From contig JAKEHD010000018.1 in NCBI GenBank assembly GCA_022615215.1, forward strand, positions 1 through 9,876: a stretch of 9,876 nucleotides of DNA, read 5' to 3'. Position 1 is the first letter of the stretch. Each line of letters begins with the position of its first letter. A model generated the notes under the pieces. The model was not told where the DNA came from and made no database searches. It saw nothing but the letters and a program-made list of their open reading frames with translations. Below, piece after piece: positions 1 to 6,251 of the stretch. The DNA comes from Blastocatellia bacterium. GTDB lineage: Bacteria; Acidobacteriota; Blastocatellia; UBA7656. Made by a program: the position numbers and the translations under genes.

Positions 1-74
1 AAGAAAGAAATCTCTGAAGAAAGAAAAAGGGCGGCGCACTCCACATAAGCGTTCCTCTCTGGAAAAATTTTCAT
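1..74 (-). CDS. Possible start of a further operon gene (partial, runs off left edge)
   Basis: A reading frame opens with ATG at 74-72 and stays open to the window edge (24 codons, beginning MKIFPERNAYVECAA). It starts 49 bases downstream of the stop of the small membrane protein gene on the same strand, so it could be a fourth operon gene. A GGGG run lies about 4 bases before the ATG and could act as a short-spaced ribosome binding site. The start lies inside an element that recurs at a similar position near the right end of the window. No family can be recognised from so few residues. Much of the frame is C/T-rich low-complexity sequence, so it may be chance. Confidence 0.22.
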   Translation of the reverse strand, partial: MKIFPERNAYVECAALFLSSEISF

Positions 75-96
75 TTTGCCCCGCGCGCAGTATATC
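63..96 (-). repeat. Copy A of a dispersed start-codon element
   Basis: Read on the minus strand this begins GATATACTGCGCGCGGGG and continues CAAAATGAAAATTTTT. It matches two tandem copies at 9777-9854, except that it is two bases shorter in the TATATA part. All three share a TATACT-like box, a GC-only CGCGCGGG stretch, an AAATGA core and a T run. Here the element also lies within a loose dyad (about 76-119) in which TTTGC and GCGCG pair with CGCGC and GCAAA. It could be a repeat, or a promoter/start region with a GC-rich discriminator. Confidence 0.5.
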
Positions 97-123
97 TGTG
101 CGGAGTCAACGCGCGCAAACGCA

Positions 124-504
124 TTACAAGTCTTTGCCCAATGCCTTATGGTCCACGCGCCACACCCAGGTCGTCACCAGAAAATCTATATCTCTCTGGT
201 ACCCCACCGTTATCTGCACGCCTCTATCGCTCGGTTCGTAATTGACGCTGGACGGAGGAAGGTCGAAGTCTCTGAGAAGTTTTTCAATGTCCTTGTTGAT
301 CTTATCCGCTTTATAGCTGCGAATGGCCGCAGTGCGCGCAAGCTCATCGATTTCGTAAATCACCTGCCGCTGTTCGACGTAGACAGGCACGACCTTTATT
401 ACCACGAAGACGGCGACGGCCAGGACCGCGAAAGCCAGCAGCGTTTTGATCTTTACCGCTCCGCGCTCACCCCCGCGCAAATCCATACGTGCTGAATGGC
501 TCAT
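124..504 (-). CDS. Small single-pass membrane protein, DUF4845-like
   Basis: A 126-residue protein of unknown function. A short basic N-terminus (RMDLRGGERGAVKIK) precedes one hydrophobic helix at about residues 21-39, and then a soluble domain of some 85 residues that would face the periplasm. The pattern of one helix, a 'VVPVYVEQRQV' junction and a small alpha/beta domain resembles the DUF4845 group of inner-membrane proteins; this is from memory of the family shape, not a search. The start at 504 is supported by a GGAG ribosome binding site (513-516 on the plus strand, read in reverse) 8 bases before the ATG. It lies 42 bases after aroB on the same strand and is probably co-transcribed with it. 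The sequence gives no hint of a specific role. Confidence 0.8.
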   Translation of the reverse strand: MSHSARMDLRGGERGAVKIKTLLAFAVLAVAVFVVIKVVPVYVEQRQVIYEIDELARTAAIRSYKADKINKDIEKLLRDFDLPPSSVNYEPSDRGVQITVGYQRDIDFLVTTWVWRVDHKALGKDL

Positions 505-546
505 GTCTCTTTCTCCAAAATGGTTACTAGCCTCTCATCGAGGGAA

Positions 547-1638
547 CTAAGACAGAATGTCTTTGAGGGCTGAACGAACTAATCGAGGGGGCACGTCCGA
601 TCTGAGCACGACCCTTCCGATTTCGACCGGCAGCACGAATGTCAGGCGTCCGGCTTCGGCCTTCTTGTCATGACCCATTGCTGAAATTATATCATTCAAT
701 GCAAGACTCTTCGCCTGTGGCAGCCGTCCTACGAGTCTGACGGCCTCGTCTATGGCCTCTCTATCTTCGACCGCGAGCAGGTCCATCAGTTCTGCTATTC
801 GGGAAGCGGCCTGCATGCCGTAGCCTACGGCCTCGCCATGATAGAAGCGGCGATAGCGCGTGACGGCTTCCAGGGCGTGCCCGACCGTGTGACCGAAGTT
901 CAAAATTCGGCGCAACCCGCCTTCGCATTCGTCGCGGGCGACCACCTCGGCTTTGATGCTGCACGAACGCGCTATCAGGTGAGTGAGCGATGTAGGGTCG
1001 AGTCGTTTTATCTGCTCGATCTGGCGAACGATCCTCTGAAACAGGCGGCGGTCGCGGATGACGCCGTACTTTATAGCTTCATATAAGCCCGCTCTAATCT
1101 GGCGCGCGGGGAGCGTCGCGAGCGTCTCCGGGTCAATGACGACGAGCCGGGGTTGATGAAAGGCCCCTATCAGGTTTTTCCCTAGCGCGTGATTGACGCC
1201 TGTCTTTCCGCCTATCGAGCTATCTATCTGCGCGAGCAAAGTGGTCGGAACCTGTATGAAACTTATGCCTCTCAGGTAAGTCGCGGCGACGAATCCCGAG
1301 AGATCCCCGACCACTCCTCCGCCGAGCGCGACTATCACGTCCCTACGCTCGACTTTATGTTCGATCAGAAATGTATAGAGCGACCGGGCGGTGCCGATGG
1401 TTTTATACCGCTCGCCGTCTCCCATGAGAAAGCGAAGCGTTTCGAGTCCCGAACGAGCGAGCGAGCGGGCGGCCCTGCGCCCGTAAAGCGCGTCTACGGC
1501 CGGGTTGCTGACGATGACGGCCGTGCGCGGGCGCGCGCCGAGGGCCAGGCGGGCAAGCTCTCCGGCCCGGTCGACTGAGCCTGCGGCGATCTCTACCGCG
1601 TAGCTTCTACTTTTGAGTTTTACGGTGACTGTCGGCAT
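547..1638 (-). CDS. aroB: 3-dehydroquinate synthase
   Basis: Cytoplasmic enzyme that converts DAHP to 3-dehydroquinate, the second step of the shikimate pathway to aromatic amino acids, using NAD+ and a divalent metal. At 363 residues it is full length. Seen motifs include the nucleotide-binding GGGVVGD at about 106-112, PTTLLAQIDSSIGGKTGVN at 131-149 (K145), and the expected metal ligands E187 (GLYEAIKYG), H250 (NFGHTVGHALE) and H267 (YHGEAV). H254 is the usual substrate-phosphate contact. The start gives MPTVTVKLKSRSYAVEI, which matches the usual aroB N-terminus, yet no Shine-Dalgarno sequence precedes it: the bases before the ATG are heptamer repeats. It follows the peptidase gene by 54 bases and is probably in its operon. 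No key residue is missing. Confidence 0.97.
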   Translation of the reverse strand: MPTVTVKLKSRSYAVEIAAGSVDRAGELARLALGARPRTAVIVSNPAVDALYGRRAARSLARSGLETLRFLMGDGERYKTIGTARSLYTFLIEHKVERRDVIVALGGGVVGDLSGFVAATYLRGISFIQVPTTLLAQIDSSIGGKTGVNHALGKNLIGAFHQPRLVVIDPETLATLPARQIRAGLYEAIKYGVIRDRRLFQRIVRQIEQIKRLDPTSLTHLIARSCSIKAEVVARDECEGGLRRILNFGHTVGHALEAVTRYRRFYHGEAVGYGMQAASRIAELMDLLAVEDREAIDEAVRLVGRLPQAKSLALNDIISAMGHDKKAEAGRLTFVLPVEIGRVVLRSDVPPRLVRSALKDILS

Positions 1639-1639
1639 T

Positions 1640-1695
1640 ATGTGGTATGTGATGGATGATGCGTGATAATACGGCTGCCTACGGCTTTCTGCCTA
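1640..1695 (-). repeat. Heptamer repeats filling the peptidase-aroB gap
   Basis: Read on the minus strand, positions 1667-1640 are four consecutive 7-mers: ATCACGC, ATCATCC, ATCACAT, ACCACAT. They end one base before the aroB ATG. On the plus strand, 1675-1695 reads CTGCCTA, CGGCTTT, CTGCCTA, and the last unit supplies the TAG stop of the peptidase gene. ATCACGC also occurs twice at 3332-3345. Almost the entire intergenic gap is therefore 7-base periodic sequence, which explains the lack of a ribosome binding site for aroB. Confidence 0.6.
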
Positions 1696-3183
1696 ATGCT
1701 TGAGCGCGCGATTGAATTCGTCTATCAACAAATCGAGCCTTATAGCGCCCAGGCCGATATGCCGGGCCATCTCATCTGCGGTGTAGCGGTCGCCGGTCTC
1801 CCATATCTCTTTCAAAAAATCGCCGGCCCGGCGCGATGTCCACCAGGGGTTGCCGAATCTCTCCTTGAGGTATTCCCGCAACGCAACCTCAAAGGCCCAG
1901 GCGCGCAAATAATTGGCGGAATAGAAAGCATCATCGAGGTCGAAAAGGAACTCGGTCTGCCCGGATTTGAATCTTGTCGCAGAGGTCTGAAGATCCGCGT
2001 ACAGCGCGGCGGCACGTGTGAGGTCTTCGCCCTGATGAAGTTCGCATTCCGTTATGAGCTTGGCCGCATACCTGCGCATGGCCACAAGCCTTGCCAGAAT
2101 CACCGAGCGAACGAAAGACCGACTCTCGCGGAAGCCGAGCAGTTGCTCCAGCCAGGCGCTATCGGAAATCAGATGGTTGAATAAAAACGCATAAGTCTCG
2201 GTGAGCGAGTGATCGCCCGTGTGCTTGAACTCGGGCCGCAGCTCGGCCGAAGCCGACCCATAGTGTTGAGCGTGCCCGGCTTCATGCAGGAAAGCCTGAT
2301 AATCCGATTGCCCGCCCGAAGGCTTTATCACCAGTTTGATCTCTTCAGGCACACGTATCGGCACACAGAAAGCCCTTGGAGATTTGCGCGGCCGCGGTTC
2401 GGCGTCGATGGTGATATTTTTTTGCGAATCCACGCGGATGCCCAGTCCCGACATAGTTTCGCTATAGACGCGCAGCAGGTCATCGGAAGGGAAGTAGTCG
2501 TCATAGTCGGTCAGGTGCAGAAAATAAGCAACATCGCACCGCTCCACCTCTTCGAGCTTCAGCCCCAGGTCGCGCCTCAAAGCCTCATCGAGGCGGGCCA
2601 GGTAAAGGGGTTCGGTGCGCGTTAAAAACGATTCACACTCTCCAGCGAACCCTCCGTAATCGCGTCCGAACATCTCTTCATAAAGTGATGTGTAACTGCC
2701 GTATCCTAGAGAGCGGGCGCTGCCGTGAAGCCGTGTGAGCCGCTCGGCCCTGAAATCGTTCGACGCCTCGATCACACCGAGCCTGCCTTCGTAGATCGCG
2801 CGGCGCAACTCGCGGTCAGACTCTTTAGTGAGGGCGACGGCTGCGTCCTGAAAGGTCATACTTCGGCCCGCGCACTCGACCCTGGCGCCGGACTCATACT
2901 CGCTTACGGTCTCGGTCAGTTCTTTTGTCGAGTTTCCCAAAAACATATCTATGGCGAAGTTGAGCAATCGCCTTATCGCCGCGCGTTCGGTCTCGAAATG
3001 CTCGGGCGTTTCATCAAGTTCCCGCTTGAGGGCGGCTATCGAATCATCTGTGAAGAGATCGCTGTAGCGTTCATATATCGGCGCTATTTCCAACTCGGCC
3101 TTTTGCCCGGAGAGAAACAGATAGTATTCGCGCATCTGCGCGGCGTTGAAATCAGCGTATTCGCGTCTATAGTCGTCCAGCAT
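1693..3183 (-). CDS. M3-like zinc metallopeptidase (oligopeptidase type)
   Basis: Predicted cytoplasmic peptidase of the HExxH gluzincin type. The metal site is HEAGH at residues 300-304 (H300, catalytic E301, H304), with E329 in 'SLTET' as the likely third ligand 25 residues further on, a spacing that fits family M3. The C-terminal part (FYSANYLRAW...GLG) also resembles the C-terminal helical region of M3 peptidases. At 496 residues it is shorter than classical M3 oligopeptidases and oligoendopeptidase F (about 600-700). There is no signal peptide. The start is supported by GAGAGG five bases before the ATG and by an upstream promoter. It is the first gene of the proposed operon with aroB and the small membrane protein. 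Assignment to M3 rather than a neighbouring gluzincin family such as M32 or M2 is by motif only, and the substrate is unknown. Confidence 0.82.
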   Translation of the reverse strand: MLDDYRREYADFNAAQMREYYLFLSGQKAELEIAPIYERYSDLFTDDSIAALKRELDETPEHFETERAAIRRLLNFAIDMFLGNSTKELTETVSEYESGARVECAGRSMTFQDAAVALTKESDRELRRAIYEGRLGVIEASNDFRAERLTRLHGSARSLGYGSYTSLYEEMFGRDYGGFAGECESFLTRTEPLYLARLDEALRRDLGLKLEEVERCDVAYFLHLTDYDDYFPSDDLLRVYSETMSGLGIRVDSQKNITIDAEPRPRKSPRAFCVPIRVPEEIKLVIKPSGGQSDYQAFLHEAGHAQHYGSASAELRPEFKHTGDHSLTETYAFLFNHLISDSAWLEQLLGFRESRSFVRSVILARLVAMRRYAAKLITECELHQGEDLTRAAALYADLQTSATRFKSGQTEFLFDLDDAFYSANYLRAWAFEVALREYLKERFGNPWWTSRRAGDFLKEIWETGDRYTADEMARHIGLGAIRLDLLIDEFNRALKH

Positions 3184-3209
3184 AAAAACCTCTCAGGATT
3201 GAAAGAACG

Positions 3210-3238
3210 AAAATATAGGCGCGTTAGGAAGGTGTCAA
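3210..3238 (-). promoter_or_regulatory. Sigma70-type promoter of the peptidase-aroB operon
   Basis: On the minus strand a perfect TTGACA (3238-3233) is followed by 17 bases and TATTTT (3215-3210), overlapping TATATT at a spacing of 15. Transcription would start near 3203, giving a leader of about 20 bases that holds the GAGAGG ribosome binding site (3194-3189) and the ATG at 3183. The heptamer array begins four bases upstream of the -35 box. Confidence 0.68.
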
Positions 3239-3242
3239 GGCT

Positions 3243-3312
3243 ATCAGCCATCAGTCATCAGCCGTCAGCCGTCAGCTATCAGTCATCAGCCGTCAACCAT
3301 CAGCCATCAGTA
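3243..3312 (+). repeat. Tandem array of ten NTCANNN heptamers
   Basis: Ten contiguous 7-base units without a break: ATCAGCC, ATCAGTC, ATCAGCC, GTCAGCC, GTCAGCT, ATCAGTC, ATCAGCC, GTCAACC, ATCAGCC, ATCAGTA. Nine keep TCAG at positions 2-5; one has TCAA. Such short tandem repeats are known in intergenic regions of several bacterial groups, for example STRR heptamers in cyanobacteria. There is no spacer structure, so it is not a CRISPR. Confidence 0.9.
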
Positions 3313-3331
3313 GAAAGCGGATTGCAGATTT

Positions 3332-3352
3332 ATCACGCATCACGCATCACGA
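3332..3352 (+). repeat. Three ATCACGM heptamers
   Basis: Three consecutive 7-mers, ATCACGC, ATCACGC and ATCACGA, between the direct array and its inverted partner. They are out of phase with the array at 3243-3312. The same ATCACGC unit occurs in reverse orientation upstream of aroB at 1667-1661. Confidence 0.65.
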
Positions 3353-3380
3353 CTGATAGCTGATAGCTGACGGCTGAGTG
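3353..3380 (-). repeat. Inverted heptamer array, partner of 3243-3312
   Basis: Four 7-mers read CTGATAG, CTGATAG, CTGACGG, CTGAGTG on the plus strand, which are reverse complements of the array units. The 18 bases at 3360-3377 are the exact reverse complement of 3265-3282 (TCAGCCGTCAGCTATCAG). The two arrays could therefore form a long stem with a loop of about 77 bases. Confidence 0.75.
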
Positions 3381-3407
3381 CGCGGACTGATAGGGAAGAA
3401 CGAGCGC

Positions 3408-3446
3408 AAAAAAATAGGCGACGCAGCGTGGGATGACTGCGTCGCC
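3408..3446 (-). terminator. Rho-independent terminator-like hairpin (best on minus strand)
   Basis: GGCGACGCAG (3417-3426) and CTGCGTCGCC (3437-3446) form a perfect 10-base-pair stem with a 10-base loop. On the minus strand the stem is followed by TA and seven Ts (complement of the A run at 3408-3414), a canonical terminator shape. On the plus strand only four Ts follow. No protein gene reads into it from the right on the minus strand, which is why a non-coding transcript is suggested. Confidence 0.65.
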
Positions 3447-3634
3447 TTTTGTCCGGTTACTGTCCTCACCACAGTAACCGAAAAATCGAGAACAGGAAGT
3501 GATGTTGCCATCACCCGTATCTCTTGCCCCACGTATGCTTGTGCAATCAGCATGCCAGAACGTGGCGTCACTCGTTCCGGTTACGAAGCCCTGCGTTTTT
3601 GCGCACTTATTAGCTTTTTGCGCAGCCCTTACCG
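3408..3634 (-). ncRNA. Candidate structured non-coding RNA ending in a terminator
   Basis: Read on the minus strand this stretch holds several consecutive stems. The first pairs CGGT (3634-3631), AAG (3630-3628) and CTGCG (3625-3621) with CGCAG (3595-3591), CTT (3588-3586) and ACCG (3581-3578). Next, CCACGT plus ATGCT pair with AGCAT plus ACGTGG (3529-3565). Then GTGATG and CATCAC (3499-3514) close a GCAA loop, a GNRA tetraloop only in this orientation. Finally CGGTTACTG/CAGTAACCG (3454-3480) precedes the terminator hairpin. GTAACCGGA occurs twice (3584-3576 and 3460-3452) and its partner CGGTTAC (3480-3474) once between them, so two exclusive pairings are possible. No convincing -10/-35 pair was found, though TATAAG lies at 3642-3637. 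It matches no RNA family I can name, and no reading frame here looks protein-like. Confidence 0.42.
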
Positions 3635-3870
3635 TGCTTATAGAGAGACGATGCGTGTAAAAAATACATATTTTGGATGAAATTTTTACTTGCGTTTTCA
3701 AAGATCGAATCGCCAGTAGAGTCGAGTGGCTGACAAAGTGTCTGACAAAAAAGCACAAGCGCGATCATTTATGCCACACATATTCACGACATTGAAAATC
3801 CCACTTAAACTGCAAAAACCTTCCGCATATATGTTCTTAGTGTTGAGCGGGTGTCGAAATCGATTCCGCG
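3635..3870. other. Gene-free stretch upstream of rdgB
   Basis: No credible gene. The octamer CTGACAAA occurs twice, 12 bases apart, within about 3730-3749. A weak plus-strand promoter candidate, TTAAAC - 17 bases - TATATG, lies around 3806-3835 and could give rdgB a leader of about 45 bases. Sequence at 3655-3685 is A/T-rich and may contain the promoter of the minus-strand RNA candidate, but no box is convincing. Confidence 0.35.
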
Positions 3871-3886
3871 TGATATATTTAGCTTG
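3871..3886 (+). promoter_or_regulatory. Extended -10 element placed for a leaderless rdgB transcript
   Basis: TGATATATT at 3871-3879 fits an extended -10 (TG, one base, TATATT). Transcription would start about seven bases later, at 3886-3887, which is the rdgB ATG itself. No clear -35 box lies 16-18 bases upstream, as is tolerated for extended -10 promoters. No ribosome binding site precedes any candidate rdgB start. Confidence 0.42.
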
Positions 3887-4519
3887 ATGCGCATTTTGAT
3901 GGCAACAACCAACGAGGGGAAGATCAAAGAGCTTGAACAGATACTGGGCGATGAAGGGCTGGAGGTGACGGGTCTGGGAACTATGGCGGCGGCTGAAGAT
4001 ATTGAGAACGGCTCCACGTTCGTCGAAAACGCTTTGCTCAAAGCTCGCTATTATCACCGGGTGTCGGGACTTCCGACAATCGCAGACGATTCGGGTCTTG
4101 AGGTCGAGGCGCTCGGCGGCGCGCCGGGTCTCTACTCGGCGCGCTATGGCGGACCTGATGCTACGGACGGAGACCGCCTCATCAAGCTGCTCGAAGAGAT
4201 GGCCGCCGTGCCGCCGGAAGAGCGAGGCGCGCGATTCGTTTGCGCGGCCGCGATAGTGTGGGAAGGAGGAGAGCGCATCTTTGAAGACGAAGCGCGTGGG
4301 TTTGTGACGGACGGGCCTCGCGGCGAGGGCGGATTCGGCTATGATCCCATCTTCTACTATCCTCCTCTCGAAAAAACCTTTGCAGAGTTGACGCCTGTAG
4401 AAAAGGCCGAAATGAGCCACCGGGCGCGCGCTTTCCGCCGGCTTGCCGGATGGTTGAGGCAGACGGGTGCGCTTGACACTATAAAGACAGGTGGTAGAAT
4501 TATGAATTCTACAGCGTGA
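3887..4519 (+). CDS. rdgB: RdgB/HAM1 family dITP/XTP pyrophosphatase
   Basis: Cytoplasmic house-cleaning enzyme that hydrolyses non-canonical purine triphosphates (dITP, ITP, XTP) to the monophosphate and pyrophosphate, keeping deaminated purines out of DNA and RNA. From the ATG at 3887 it is 210 residues, close to the family's usual length of about 200. Motifs seen are TTNEGK at 7-12, TFVENALLKA at 44-53, ADDSGLEVEALGG at 66-78, YSARYGG at 83-89, GGFGYDPIFYYP at 148-159 and EMSHRARAF at 175-183. An in-frame GTG at 3851 would add 12 residues lying before the conserved beta strand, so ATG 3887 is preferred. The C-terminal tail (DTIKTGGRIMNSTA) is encoded by DNA that also forms the next gene's promoter. 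The next gene follows after 34 bases. Confidence 0.96.
   Translation: MRILMATTNEGKIKELEQILGDEGLEVTGLGTMAAAEDIENGSTFVENALLKARYYHRVSGLPTIADDSGLEVEALGGAPGLYSARYGGPDATDGDRLIKLLEEMAAVPPEERGARFVCAAAIVWEGGERIFEDEARGFVTDGPRGEGGFGYDPIFYYPPLEKTFAELTPVEKAEMSHRARAFRRLAGWLRQTGALDTIKTGGRIMNSTA
4473..4512 (+). promoter_or_regulatory. Near-consensus promoter inside the rdgB 3' end, with palindrome
   Basis: TTGACA (4473-4478) is followed by 16 bases and TAGAAT (4495-4500), with TG one base before it as an extended -10. The predicted transcript starts near 4507, giving a leader of about 47 bases with an AGGTGA ribosome binding site (4545-4550) before the ATG at 4554. A perfect palindrome, GTAGAATT - ATG - AATTCTAC (4494-4512), covers the -10 and start region and could be an operator. 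The rdgB stop codon (4517-4519) lies within the leader. Confidence 0.68.
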
Positions 4520-4553
4520 AATCTCTGCTTCTATAAAATTCAACAGGTGACGT

Positions 4554-6251
4554 ATGAAACAAGCGATAAAATCGTGGGTGCTGATCCTAATCGGAACGGT
4601 CGTCTTTATAAGTCTTCCAGAGGCGCAGGCGGCAACAGGAAAGGGTTCCATCCGGGGATTCGTCAAGGACGGTCTCGGCAATCCGCTTGTCGGCGCGGCA
4701 GTCTTCGTGCTGGCCGAATCCGAAGAATCAAAACCCGAGAAAGTAATCAAACATGCCAGCACCGATAGCAACGGGAAATTCATCGCATCGGGCATAATCC
4801 CCGGCCGTTATCGCCTGAAGGCCGAGGCTGCCGGGTTCGATCCGGTCGAGTTTTCCGCAGGCGTCCAGCCCAACAAAGTCACCGTGTTCGATTCCATATT
4901 CCTGCGACGTGTGGGCACGCTCGCCGAAGAGATCAAACTCAATCCCAATTCGAAGTATGCCGCGCGCGGAGCGCGGGGCATGATATTCCACTACGAAGAA
5001 TTGAAGAAAGACCCTCTCGCGACCGATAGCGACGATACCACTATAGCATTGACAGACCGCACGCCTGAGATACACGGTTACGTCCACGCCTTCAGCCAGG
5101 TCGCGCCCAATGTCGCAGGCGAGAGCCGTTCGTTCGTCGGCGCGAATTTCGCCCTGTCGGAACAACTCGGGCGGTCGGCGAATCTGGTCGTCAGCGGGCA
5201 GGCCGGTTATGGCGAGGGAGCGCCTCAGAGCTTGATGGCGCTGACCACCGCACACGTAGGCAACCGCCATCGCTTTGCCGTCGCGCTCGGATACGGGCGG
5301 TTCACATTCTCACGGCGCGGGGCAACGCCTGCGCTCGGTCAGTTTTCGATTTCAGCAAGCGATACATGGCAGGTGTCAGGTCCGGTGCTGGTCGTTTACG
5401 GGCTTGAGTTCGCCCGGTTTACAGAGGGCGCTTCGGGCACGAGCGTGCTGCCGAGACTAGGAATAGCGTTGGACGCGGGCCCGCGCACGCGCCTGTTTGC
5501 AGGTATAGCTCCCGGTTCTTCCGTCGACCGGCAATCGAAAGTCAATCTTGAATCGGGCGAGATAATCTTTTCCGAGCCTAAAGCGGTCGCGCTCGCGCCG
5601 GATGGCGAACCCATAATGGACCGCAGTTACCGTTTGCAGTTCGGCGGCGAGCAGATACTTTCCGACAAGTCGTCGGTCGAGTTGATGGCCTTCTTCGATA
5701 CCGTCTCCGGTCACGGCGTCGGGCTTCTGGCCGTTCCCGTAGAACACGACGGCTCACGGCCCTTGCTGCGCAACGAAGAGCTATCGGGGCGGTCGCGCGG
5801 AGTCCGCGTGGTCTATCACAGGCGAGTAAATCACGTTATCGATGGCTCGGTCGGATATGCCTTCGGCGAGGGCCAGCGCATGGAAGCGCGAGGCATAACC
5901 GAACCCGGCAATATGTTCGATAACAGCGCGTTTCATGTCTTCTCGGCCAAAATAGATGCCAACTTCATACGCACAGGCACGCGAGTCTCTACTGTGCTCA
6001 GGATAGCGCCGGAGCGCGCTGTTTTTGCGATCGACCCGTTCGAGGGACAGATCGCCACTTACGATCCGAATATTAGCATTTCGCTCATACAGGAATTACC
6101 GAAAATCGGGTTTGTGCCCGGACAATGGCAGGCAATCGTAGACCTGCGCAACCTGCTCGATCAGCAAGCTTCGATCGCTGACGAAAGACAGGAATTGGTG
6201 GCGAGCCGCTTTTATAGATTGGTTCGCATAGGTGTGTCGCTTCGATTTTGA
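4554..6251 (+). CDS. Outer-membrane beta-barrel protein with N-terminal carboxypeptidase-regulatory-like domain
   Basis: A 565-residue exported protein. A signal peptide spans about residues 1-26 (basic start, hydrophobic core, PEAQA before the cut). Residues 31-118 form a carboxypeptidase-regulatory-like beta-sandwich (IRGFVKDGLGNPLVGAAVFV, then DSNGKF and PGRYRLKAEAAGF). The remaining 440 or so residues alternate polar and aromatic/aliphatic stretches like an outer-membrane barrel and end in RIGVSLRF, with the terminal Phe typical of barrel assembly signals. Such domain pairs are common in TonB-dependent, Oar-like proteins of Acidobacteriota, but those run to about 1000 residues and carry a plug domain; I see no plug or TonB box here. 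A transport or adhesion role is inference only. A ribosome binding site, AGGTGA, lies 3 bases before the ATG. Confidence 0.8.
   Translation: MKQAIKSWVLILIGTVVFISLPEAQAATGKGSIRGFVKDGLGNPLVGAAVFVLAESEESKPEKVIKHASTDSNGKFIASGIIPGRYRLKAEAAGFDPVEFSAGVQPNKVTVFDSIFLRRVGTLAEEIKLNPNSKYAARGARGMIFHYEELKKDPLATDSDDTTIALTDRTPEIHGYVHAFSQVAPNVAGESRSFVGANFALSEQLGRSANLVVSGQAGYGEGAPQSLMALTTAHVGNRHRFAVALGYGRFTFSRRGATPALGQFSISASDTWQVSGPVLVVYGLEFARFTEGASGTSVLPRLGIALDAGPRTRLFAGIAPGSSVDRQSKVNLESGEIIFSEPKAVALAPDGEPIMDRSYRLQFGGEQILSDKSSVELMAFFDTVSGHGVGLLAVPVEHDGSRPLLRNEELSGRSRGVRVVYHRRVNHVIDGSVGYAFGEGQRMEARGITEPGNMFDNSAFHVFSAKIDANFIRTGTRVSTVLRIAPERAVFAIDPFEGQIATYDPNISISLIQELPKIGFVPGQWQAIVDLRNLLDQQASIADERQELVASRFYRLVRIGVSLRF

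Noticed and set aside
76..495. 139-codon plus-strand frame opposite the small membrane protein
   Set aside because: Antisense shadow. The minus-strand frame has a good ribosome binding site, a TM helix and operon spacing.
3243..3380. CRISPR array
   Set aside because: Units are 7 bases and contiguous with no spacers, and no cas genes are present.
3408..3634. Known riboswitch or housekeeping RNA (c-di-GMP, cobalamin, SRP, RNase P, tmRNA)
   Set aside because: None of the core motifs I know for these families is present in either orientation; a covariance-model search would be needed to exclude others.
3333..3758. 141-codon minus-strand and 100-codon plus-strand frames in the divergent gap
   Set aside because: They run through the heptamer repeats and hairpins, have improbable composition and no ribosome binding site. 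The strong stems favour a non-coding explanation.
3851..3886. Upstream GTG start for rdgB
   Set aside because: It would add 12 residues before the conserved N-terminal strand (MRILMATTNEGK), has no ribosome binding site and would place the start ahead of the extended -10.
3698..4795. 365-codon open frame on the minus strand
   Set aside because: It lies antisense to rdgB and the start of the barrel-protein gene. Its translation is rich in R, S and H without recognisable motifs, while the plus-strand frame is a textbook RdgB.
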